Source of the DNA: Victivallales bacterium
GTDB taxonomy: Bacteria; Verrucomicrobiota; Lentisphaeria; Oligosphaerales; Oligosphaeraceae
Assembly (NCBI GenBank): GCA_017964325.1
Contig: JAGCSE010000277.1
Location: 1 to 5,706, forward strand
Length of the DNA: 5,706 bases
Direction of reading: 5' to 3'
The notes under the pieces were generated by a model that was not told the origin of the DNA, did not search any database, and worked only from the letters and a program-made list of their open reading frames with translations. Below, one piece after another: positions 1 to 5,351 of the stretch. Every line of letters starts with the position of its first letter. The stretch's first letter is position 1. Made by a program: the position numbers and the translations under genes.

Positions 1-1257
1 CAGGCCCGGTATCGCCGCCAGCCGTGTCATGCCGTACTGCGTCAGTTCATGCTCGTATGCGGCGACATTCGCCATTCCGATCTGCATCATGTATTCGAGC
101 GCCGCGCCAAGGCCGACCGCATCCGCGATGCTGCCAGTGCCCGCCTCGAACTTGTTCGGGGCGGATTGGTAGATGGTGCGTTCGAACGTGACATCCGCGA
201 TCATGTTGCCGCCGCCTTGATAGGGCTGGGCCTCTTCAAGAGCGTCGGTCTTGCCGTAAACGGCGCCGATTCCGTTCGGTCCGAACACCTTGTGTCCGGA
301 GAACACATAGAAGTCTGGATCCAACGCGGTCACGTTGACCGGAAGATGCGCGACGGATTGAGCACCGTCGATCAGAATGCGAACGCCATGGGCGTGGGCG
401 ATGGCGACGAGCTCCTCCACCGGCGTGACCGTTCCAAGCACGTTCGATACATGCGCGACGGACACGAATTTCGTATGCGAGTTGAACAGTTTTGTGTATT
501 CGGACAGGATGAGCTGCCCGTCTGCATCAACCGGTATGACGCGGATTTTAGCGCCGGTCGCCGCCGCGATCATCTGCCACGGCACGATGTTCGCATGGTG
601 CTCCAGCATGGAGACGATGATTTCATCGCCGCTTTTGAGCAATGGACGCACATAGCTTTGCGCGACCATGTTGATGCCTTCGGTCGTGCCGCGTACAAAG
701 ACAATGTCTTTTGAATTGCCCGCGCCGAGAAATTTCGCAACGGTCGAACGCGCGTTCTCGTAGGCGTCAGTCGAACGCGCGGCGAGTTCATGCGCGCCAC
801 GATGCACGTTGGAGTTCTCATGGGCGTAGTAGTATGAGATTCGGTCGATGACCTGCTGGGGACGCTGTGTGGTGGCGCCGTTGTCAAACCAGACCAGCTG
901 CCTCCCTGATGAAAGAGGCTCCTGTAGGATTGGAAAATCCGCGCGAATCTTCTCCACGGGAATGGAACCGACTGTCGCACGTGAACGGGGGAGGGCCTTT
1001 GTCTGGGCGGACGCGTTCAATGGCGTCTCCGCGGCTTTTGCGGCGGAGACAAGAGTCGGCGAATAAGCCGTGGCGGACGGCGAAGGCATATCAGCTTGAT
1101 CACGAAGCACATCGCTCGCAATCTTCGCCCAATCCGTTCCTGAGGCGGCTGTATTCGGCGTGGCCTCTCCATACAGTTCAGCCGCCAAGTTCAGCAACTC
1201 CGCTTCCGTAGGCAATCCTGCCGCAGCGGGATTTAGATTAGTCTCGGTTGTAGTCAT
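1..1257 (-). CDS. Family 2A encapsulin cargo: SufS-like cysteine desulfurase with N-terminal targeting extension (3'-truncated by window edge)
   Basis: PLP enzyme that takes sulfur from L-cysteine as an enzyme persulfide, releasing alanine. The frame is open for 419 codons from ATG 1257 to the window edge. Residues about 104-419 are a class V aminotransferase fold of the SufS type: EHHAN (219-223, containing the His that stacks on PLP), DGAQ (297-300, Asp contacting the pyridine nitrogen and Gln), and SGHK (320-323) with the Schiff-base Lys323. The loop with the catalytic Cys and about 90 residues lie beyond the window, so activity cannot be confirmed here. Residues 1-103 are an Ala/Pro/Thr-rich, probably disordered extension with a short helix-like segment (LLNLAAELYG, 21-30). 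Such extensions direct family 2A cargo into the shell. The start lies inside the end of the shell gene (20-nt overlap), with GGAGG 12 nt upstream, suggesting translational coupling. Identity is firm; targeting is inferred from family and neighbour. Confidence 0.93.
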   Translation of the reverse strand, partial: MTTTETNLNPAAAGLPTEAELLNLAAELYGEATPNTAASGTDWAKIASDVLRDQADMPSPSATAYSPTLVSAAKAAETPLNASAQTKALPRSRATVGSIPVEKIRADFPILQEPLSSGRQLVWFDNGATTQRPQQVIDRISYYYAHENSNVHRGAHELAARSTDAYENARSTVAKFLGAGNSKDIVFVRGTTEGINMVAQSYVRPLLKSGDEIIVSMLEHHANIVPWQMIAAATGAKIRVIPVDADGQLILSEYTKLFNSHTKFVSVAHVSNVLGTVTPVEELVAIAHAHGVRILIDGAQSVAHLPVNVTALDPDFYVFSGHKVFGPNGIGAVYGKTDALEEAQPYQGGGNMIADVTFERTIYQSAPNKFEAGTGSIADAVGLGAALEYMMQIGMANVAAYEHELTQYGMTRLAAIPGL

Positions 1258-2194
1258 AGTATTCACCAACCTCCACGTCTTCAAGCACCGCTATGGCATC
1301 GTCGGCCAGAATCGCCGCGGAGCAATACAGCGACAGTAGATAAGAGGCGACGCCCTTGTCGTCAATGCCGCGGAAACGAATGGAAAGACCGCGCGAATGC
1401 TCGCCCTGCAGACCGGTTTGATACAGTCCGATGACGCCGCGCTTTGTTTCACCGGTGCGGATAAGCAGAATGTTCGTCTTGCCGCTCTGGGACTTCGGAT
1501 TCTTCAAGCCGTCAACAAGCATCTTGTCGGATGGAATCAGCGGAATGCCGCGCCAGAGGATGAAGGTGCCTCCGTTGATGTTGGCGGTGACTGGCGGCAC
1601 GCCGCGGCGCGTGCATTCGCGTTCGAACGCCGCAATGGCGCGGGGGTGTGCGAGGAAGAAGGACGGCTCTTTCCACACTTTGGAGATGAGCTCATCCAGA
1701 TCGTCCGGCGTGGGCGCGCCAACGCTGTTGTGCGGCTGGATGCGCTGTGAATCGGCCACGTTCTTCAGAAGACCGTAGTCGTCGTTGTTGATGAGCTGGC
1801 TTTCCTGGCGTTCGCGAAGGCTCTCCACCGCCAATGCAAGCTGCTCTTTTGTCTGGTCGTATGGCGAACTGAAGACATCTGCCACCTGTGTGTTGACATT
1901 GATGATGGTGGAGATCGAGTTGAGAATGTATTCACGTGGCTTGGATTCGTAATCGACGAATCCTTGTGGGATGATGTCGCTCTTTGGCTTGGAACTGCAA
2001 AGCACTTCCAATGGCGTGTTGCCTTCTTTTACACGGTTGACACGATAGATGCCTGCATCCAATCCTTTGAATTCCAAAAACTTGGAGAGCCATTTCGGGG
2101 TCAGCAGCCCGAATTGTGGCTTGGTTTTCGTTACGTCTGCCAGTTGATAGGCGGCGGCTTTCCCTAATGCGTTGATTTTGACGTCTTCGGACAT
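1238..2194 (-). CDS. Family 2A encapsulin shell protein (SrpI-like)
   Basis: Self-assembling HK97-fold capsid protein that forms a cytoplasmic icosahedral nanocompartment around a cysteine desulfurase. The 318-residue product has the usual family 2A length. The N-terminal arm (about 1-48) carries the family pattern QLADVTKTKPQF (17-28), TPKWL (32-36) and AGIYRVN (47-53). The middle holds a long polar helix (about 114-135) and an acidic P-domain segment with HPRAIAAFERECTRRG (183-198). The C-terminal third has FRGIDDKGVASYLLSLYCS (274-292) and ends EDVEVGEYYDY. No cyclic-nucleotide-binding domain is present, which separates it from family 2B. The ATG is preceded by AAGGAAG with a 6-nt spacer. 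It lies 49 nt after the E1-rhodanese gene, and its last codons overlap the cargo gene. I recognise the family from the sequence pattern and from the adjacent desulfurase cargo; no alignment was run. Likely co-transcribed with the cysteine-biosynthesis genes upstream. Confidence 0.93.
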   Translation of the reverse strand: MSEDVKINALGKAAAYQLADVTKTKPQFGLLTPKWLSKFLEFKGLDAGIYRVNRVKEGNTPLEVLCSSKPKSDIIPQGFVDYESKPREYILNSISTIINVNTQVADVFSSPYDQTKEQLALAVESLRERQESQLINNDDYGLLKNVADSQRIQPHNSVGAPTPDDLDELISKVWKEPSFFLAHPRAIAAFERECTRRGVPPVTANINGGTFILWRGIPLIPSDKMLVDGLKNPKSQSGKTNILLIRTGETKRGVIGLYQTGLQGEHSRGLSIRFRGIDDKGVASYLLSLYCSAAILADDAIAVLEDVEVGEYYDYNRD

Positions 2195-2243
2195 GTTTTA
2201 CTTCCTTCTTTTATGTTTTGATTTTATTTGTTAATGGCACAAA

Positions 2244-3428
2244 TCAGATCAGTTTCACATTTGGATCGACCTCGTTCTTCCACCCTTGCACGCCGTCCAG
2301 GAGGTTCATTAGCTTGCCTTGATAGCCTGCCGCGCGAAGGTTGCGCACGGCGAGAATGCTGCGTTGGCCGATTTTGCAGACAAAAACGGTATCGATGGAC
2401 GGATCCAGTTCATCCTGCCTGCGGATCACCTGGCCGAGCGGTATCGTTTTCGCGTTCGGGAATTTGAAATAAGCACGCTCATGCGGCTCGCGAAGATCGA
2501 CCACCTGCACGGGCTCGTTCGCATCGAAGCGCCGTTTCAGTTCGGTGGCGGAAATGGATTCCACGGGTGTGTCGTCCTGATTCTGCTTCATGCCGCAGAA
2601 CTGCTCGTAGTCGATGAGTTTTGTAATGGTAGGATGCTTTCCGCAGATCGGGCATTCCGGATCCTTCTCCAGTTTCAACTCGCGGAATTTCATCTTCCAC
2701 GCATCGTAGAGCAGGAGACGCCCCGTTAGCGTGTCACCACCGCCAACCAGCAGTTTGATGACTTCATTGGCCTGCAGCATTCCGACAACGCCCGGCAGAA
2801 CGCCCAGAACGCCGCCTTCTGCGCAGGAGGGAACCAGTCCGGGCGGCGGCGGCTCGCGGTACAGGCAACGGTAACACGGGCCTTGCTTGGCGTAGAACAC
2901 GCTTACCTGCCCTTCGAACTGGAATACAGAGCCATATGCATTCGGTTTGCCGAGCAGCACGCATGCGTCATTTACCAGATAGCGCGTCGGATAGTTGTCT
3001 GTTCCGTCCGCCACCACATCATACTCGCAGATGATGTCCAGCGCGTTTTCACTTTTCAACGGTTCGTTGTAGGTGACCACGTTGACCAGCGGGTTCAACG
3101 CACGGATGCGGTCGCGTGCGGAGGCGACCTTCGGGCGGTTCACATCCCGTGTGCCGTGGATGATCTGGCGATGGAGATTCGAGATATCGACGTTGTCGAA
3201 ATCCACGAGCCCAAGGGTCCCCACGCCCGCCGCGGCCAGATAGAGCGCCAATGGCGCTCCAAGGCCACCTGTTCCGACGACTAGGACTTTCGCGCCTTTC
3301 AGTTTCCGCTGTCCCTCAATGCCGATTTCAGACAGAAGAAGCTGGCGGCTGTAACGCGTGAGATCGTCATGGTTCAGTTCGCCCCAGCGTTCTTCTGGAA
3401 CAACACTTTTTATACTACTTTCGCTCAT
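2244..3428 (-). CDS. E1-like sulfur-carrier adenylyltransferase fused to a rhodanese domain (MoeZ/MoeBR type)
   Basis: Activates the C-terminal glycine of a ubiquitin-like sulfur carrier with ATP and then converts it to a thiocarboxylate. The 394-residue protein has two domains. Residues about 20-270 form the ThiF/MoeB fold: RYSRQ near the start, nucleotide loop GTGGLG (52-57), SNLHRQI (83-89), DGTDN (141-145), catalytic-type Cys202 in SCAEGGVLGVLPG, and a zinc site from C185/C188 and C259/C262. Residues about 288-394 form a rhodanese domain with VVDLREPHE (309-317) and an intact active loop CKIGQRS starting at Cys351, so a persulfide can be carried. The ATG is 3 nt after the carrier stop, and its ribosome site (GGGAGGA, 3444-3438) lies inside the carrier gene. 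Mycobacterial MoeZ serves CysO this way; the adjacent carrier, synthase and JAMM genes support the same job. A side role in molybdopterin or thiamine sulfur transfer cannot be excluded. Confidence 0.94.
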   Translation of the reverse strand: MSESSIKSVVPEERWGELNHDDLTRYSRQLLLSEIGIEGQRKLKGAKVLVVGTGGLGAPLALYLAAAGVGTLGLVDFDNVDISNLHRQIIHGTRDVNRPKVASARDRIRALNPLVNVVTYNEPLKSENALDIICEYDVVADGTDNYPTRYLVNDACVLLGKPNAYGSVFQFEGQVSVFYAKQGPCYRCLYREPPPPGLVPSCAEGGVLGVLPGVVGMLQANEVIKLLVGGGDTLTGRLLLYDAWKMKFRELKLEKDPECPICGKHPTITKLIDYEQFCGMKQNQDDTPVESISATELKRRFDANEPVQVVDLREPHERAYFKFPNAKTIPLGQVIRRQDELDPSIDTVFVCKIGQRSILAVRNLRAAGYQGKLMNLLDGVQGWKNEVDPNVKLI

Positions 3429-3431
3429 GTT

Positions 3432-3710
3432 TCAGCATCCTCCCGCAATGGCTGGAACGAGCATCACGGTCGCGCCCTGCGCGAGTTTCGTTTCAAGCCC
3501 GTTCAGTTTCTTGATGTTCGTCCCATCGACGAAAACGTTCACGAAGCCGCGAAGTTTCACGTCGTCTTCATAAATCTGATGCTTCAGATCGGGATACTGG
3601 TCGGCGAGGTTGGCAAGAGCCTCTCCTACGGTGGAGCCTTCCACTTCGACTTCGGACTTGCGGTCCACGAAAGATCTCAATGCGGTTGGAATTAAAATTG
3701 TCACGCTCAT
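3432..3710 (-). CDS. cysO: Ubiquitin-like sulfur carrier protein (CysO/MoaD/ThiS family) with encoded Gly-Gly-Cys terminus
   Basis: Small beta-grasp protein that carries sulfur as a C-terminal thiocarboxylate and, in the CysO pathway, holds the growing cysteine. The 92 residues begin MSVTILIPTALRSF, contain VGEALANLADQYPDLK (28-43) and FVNVFVDG (56-63), and end VMLVPAIAGGC. This resembles mycobacterial CysO, which ends in Ala-Gly-Gly. The extra Cys92 is read directly: TGC at 3437-3435 followed by TGA at 3434-3432. A free Gly91 carboxylate is required for adenylation, so the product looks like a proprotein that needs trimming, plausibly by the JAMM peptidase encoded upstream. Precedents are QbsE, trimmed by QbsD, and HcyS, trimmed by HcyD. 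The start has a strong AAGGAGG with a 6-nt spacer, 15 nt after the JAMM gene. The symbol is given for pathway context; the family call is firmer than the exact orthology. Confidence 0.9.
   Translation of the reverse strand: MSVTILIPTALRSFVDRKSEVEVEGSTVGEALANLADQYPDLKHQIYEDDVKLRGFVNVFVDGTNIKKLNGLETKLAQGATVMLVPAIAGGC
3438..3444 (-). promoter_or_regulatory. Ribosome binding site of the E1-rhodanese gene embedded in the carrier's Gly-Gly codons
   Basis: GGGAGGA, of which GGAGGA is the two glycine codons of the sulfur carrier's C-terminus. The E1-rhodanese ATG follows at 3428, and the carrier stop falls between. Ribosomes finishing the carrier would end on top of the next start region, favouring coupled synthesis of the carrier and its activating enzyme. 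Confidence 0.75.
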
Positions 3711-3725
3711 GTCAAGCCTCCTTGT

Positions 3726-4151
3726 TTATGGTTCAACTTCGAATGGTTCACTGTCAAAAGCCTCGCGGCTGGGCTGAAGGAGCCAGCTGGTCATCGCTTC
3801 GGGCTTGCCTTCCGCCACACGCAGAATGACATACGAATAAAACGGCAACGCGTGGTCGCGGTCGTAGTCGGACGGCTTGGCAGGATGGTCTGGATGAGAA
3901 TGGTAGAAACCGACAATTTCCAGCCCAAGTTTTCGCGCTTCCAGCTCCGCCTGCATCATGTCTTCCGCCGTGATCAGAAACCGATGGTACTGTTCATCGC
4001 TTTCACGCGCGTTATCAATCGGTTTCAATGACTTAACGACATGGTCATCGCCGTCTTCACTACCAAACAAAATGCCGCAGCATTCATTCGGATAGGCCTT
4101 CTCACCCGCCAGGCGGATTTCTGCTTCGATTTGCTTTGTCAGTTTCAACAT
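3726..4151 (-). CDS. mec: JAMM/MPN+ zinc metallopeptidase (Mec-like, sulfur-carrier processing)
   Basis: Zinc isopeptidase-type enzyme expected to cut after the C-terminal Gly-Gly of the sulfur carrier, releasing cysteine from the carrier-Cys adduct. The 141-residue protein shows a complete JAMM signature: Glu23 in PNECCGILFG, then H84-S-H86, seven residues, Ser94, two residues and Asp97 (GFYHSHPDHPAKPSDYD). The length and single domain fit Mec of Mycobacterium. The start is ATG 4151, which shares one base with the synthase stop (TGATG) and has GGGAGG 7 nt upstream. An in-frame upstream start at 4202 would add 17 residues that merely read through the synthase 3' end. The neighbouring carrier ends in Gly-Gly-Cys, so this enzyme may act twice: once to mature the carrier and again in each catalytic cycle to free cysteine. 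The motif is seen; the dual role is inferred. Confidence 0.92.
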   Translation of the reverse strand: MLKLTKQIEAEIRLAGEKAYPNECCGILFGSEDGDDHVVKSLKPIDNARESDEQYHRFLITAEDMMQAELEARKLGLEIVGFYHSHPDHPAKPSDYDRDHALPFYSYVILRVAEGKPEAMTSWLLQPSREAFDSEPFEVEP

Positions 4152-5062
4152 CACTGTTCCTCCCAGAATTCTGAAGAAAGGTAACGGTTTCCGTTGTCGC
4201 AAAGCACCGTCACTACAACGGAGCCAGATGGCAATGTCTTCGCCAGCTTCAATGCCGCCGCTACGTTCGCTCCAGAGCTGATTCCAACTAGAATCGCCTC
4301 GTCGCCAACCAGACGGCGAGTCATAGCAAGTGCCTCTTCCGTCGATACTTCCAACTTGATATCCGCTATTGAATCATCAAAGAAGCCTGGATGGATCGTT
4401 GAAGCCATGTGTTTCATTCCTTCCAAGCCATGGAACGGCGAATCCGGCTGCATCAGAACTGATTTCACCTGTGGATTCAAATGCTTCAATCCACGGCTTG
4501 TTCCCATGAATGTTCCAGATGTTCCCGTCCCCGCCACGAAATGCGTTACGCGATGTTCCGTCTGCTCCCAGATTTCCACCGCAGTGCCTTCGTAATGAGC
4601 CTTCCAATTTGCATCGTTGTTATATTGGTCAGGGTAAAAATACTTGTCGGGATGTTCAGCAACCAGCCGCCGGCATTCATTGTATGCACCGTCCGAACTC
4701 TCCAGCGGATCCGTTTCGATGATTTCCGCGCCATAGAGTCGCATCAGCTTCTTGCGCTCCTCCGTTGCATTAGCCGGAAGACACAAGGCCACTTTGTATC
4801 CAAGTGCCGCCCCCAACGCCGCATACGCAATTCCTGTGTTTCCGCTTGTCGCATCGATGATCGTCTTGTCATGCGTCAATAGCCCGCGTTTTATTCCATC
4901 CAGAATCATCGCCTTCGCAGCACGGTCCTTCACCGACCCAGTCGGATTAAAGTATTCCGCTTTCGCATAGAGCTCCACACCATCCAAGTCACGTCCGATA
5001 GCGGGCAGACGTAACAAAGGCGTTCCGCCGACTGTTTCAAATACTGTTTGACCTGCCTTCAT
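4151..5062 (-). CDS. cysM: PLP-dependent cysteine synthase, CysM-like, probably using sulfur-carrier thiocarboxylate
   Basis: Beta-replacement enzyme that makes cysteine from an activated serine and a sulfur donor. The 303-residue fold type II PLP protein has GGTPLLRLP (12-20), the PLP lysine in TGSVKDRAA (Lys45), the substrate loop TSGNTG (72-77), the phosphate-binding loop GTGTSGT (178-184), GISSGAN (260-266) and C-terminal CDNGNRYLSSEFW (288-300). It stops soon after that motif and so lacks the long C-terminal tail that enters the active site in M. tuberculosis CysM. Whether it uses O-phosphoserine or O-acetylserine cannot be read off. By eye, Lys217 falls near the mycobacterial substrate-selecting Arg, a weak alignment. 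The neighbours (JAMM, carrier, E1-rhodanese) argue that the donor is the carrier thiocarboxylate rather than free sulfide. Start choice: ATG 5062 has GGGAG 8 nt upstream; the in-frame ATG 5077 and GTG 5080 lack a good site. Confidence 0.9.
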   Translation of the reverse strand: MKAGQTVFETVGGTPLLRLPAIGRDLDGVELYAKAEYFNPTGSVKDRAAKAMILDGIKRGLLTHDKTIIDATSGNTGIAYAALGAALGYKVALCLPANATEERKKLMRLYGAEIIETDPLESSDGAYNECRRLVAEHPDKYFYPDQYNNDANWKAHYEGTAVEIWEQTEHRVTHFVAGTGTSGTFMGTSRGLKHLNPQVKSVLMQPDSPFHGLEGMKHMASTIHPGFFDDSIADIKLEVSTEEALAMTRRLVGDEAILVGISSGANVAAALKLAKTLPSGSVVVTVLCDNGNRYLSSEFWEEQ

Positions 5063-5070
5063 TCCTGTAT

Positions 5071-5075
5071 CTCCC
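5071..5075 (-). promoter_or_regulatory. Ribosome binding site deciding the cysteine synthase start
   Basis: GGGAG, 8 nt before ATG 5062. It overlaps the alternative upstream ATG at 5077, which itself has no good Shine-Dalgarno, so the 303-residue form is preferred over the 308- or 309-residue forms. Confidence 0.7.
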
Positions 5076-5128
5076 ATCACCGATTGTTCACTTGTGTATT
5101 ACTGTCTTGGTACGATTCTGCCTTCTTT

Positions 5129-5157
5129 ATAATCACTACTAAAATAATAGTGATTAT
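5129..5157. promoter_or_regulatory. Candidate operator: 10-bp perfect inverted repeat over the -10 and start site
   Basis: ATAATCACTA (5129-5138) and its exact complement TAGTGATTAT (5148-5157) are separated by 9 nt. One arm covers most of the proposed -10 hexamer and the other lies just past the likely start site, the usual position for a repressor. The size suits a dimeric winged-helix or helix-turn-helix regulator. I do not match it to a named operator, and no regulator gene is in the window. An RNA hairpin at the 5' end of the transcript is an alternative. Confidence 0.5.
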
Positions 5158-5182
5158 GTCGATATGAAAAACTGAATATCAA
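5153..5182 (-). promoter_or_regulatory. Sigma70-like promoter of the cysteine/encapsulin operon
   Basis: On the minus strand, TTGATA (5182-5177) and CATAAT (5158-5153) are each one mismatch from the -35 and -10 consensus, with an 18-nt spacer. Transcription would start near 5147-5145, giving a leader of about 85 nt before ATG 5062. It is the best-scoring pair by eye in the 289-nt intergenic region. All six downstream genes are close enough to be served by it, and I saw no clear internal promoter. Confidence 0.55.
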
Positions 5183-5263
5183 TACGCTTGTAATGGAAGA
5201 TACAATTACATCTCAAAATAGACTTGTCAAATAAACACGATTAAAAAAGTAGTTTTTATGACG

Positions 5264-5331
5264 AAAAAAATAAAAAATGGCTTCCCAAAAGGCTCCCTCC
5301 TTGAAGCAGCGTTCAAGGAGGGAAGGAAAGC
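5264..5331 (-). terminator. Compound Rho-independent terminator of the cysteine-rich gene
   Basis: A perfect 12-bp stem (5294-5305 with 5312-5323) with a 6-nt loop lies 21 nt after the stop codon. On the minus strand it can be extended by an outer 7-bp stem (5331-5325 with 5286-5280, one G-U pair) across a 7-nt bulge. Two bases later come T6, A, T7 (5277-5264). The U-tract on this side fixes the direction as minus. It separates the cysteine-rich gene from the operon promoter. Confidence 0.85.
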
Positions 5332-5351
5332 ATTGACGGATTTTACTTACG

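Noticed and set aside
49..714. Plus-strand open frame of 221 codons opposite the desulfurase
   Set aside because: The minus strand here encodes conserved desulfurase motifs (EHHAN, SGHK); the plus-strand product has no recognisable domain.
4152..4202. Longer N-terminus for the JAMM protein
   Set aside because: It would lie wholly in synthase codons. ATG 4151 has a strong Shine-Dalgarno and begins the conserved domain.
5063..5080. GTG 5080 or ATG 5077 as the cysteine synthase start
   Set aside because: Neither has a good ribosome site, and the GGGAG at 5071-5075 serves ATG 5062.
5063..5146. Riboswitch or T-box in the operon leader
   Set aside because: The leader is only about 85 nt, and I see no T-box motif, no SAM-riboswitch-like core and no attenuator terminator before the synthase start.
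5205..5230. Perfect TTGACA on the minus strand (5230-5225) as the operon -35
   Set aside because: The hexamers at 16-19 nt spacing match the -10 consensus poorly; the pair at 5182/5153 is better balanced. A second weak promoter is not excluded.
5242..5257. AAAAA/TTTTT hairpin as a second terminator
   Set aside because: An A-T-only 5-bp stem in AT-rich DNA is likely chance; the strong terminator lies just upstream of it.
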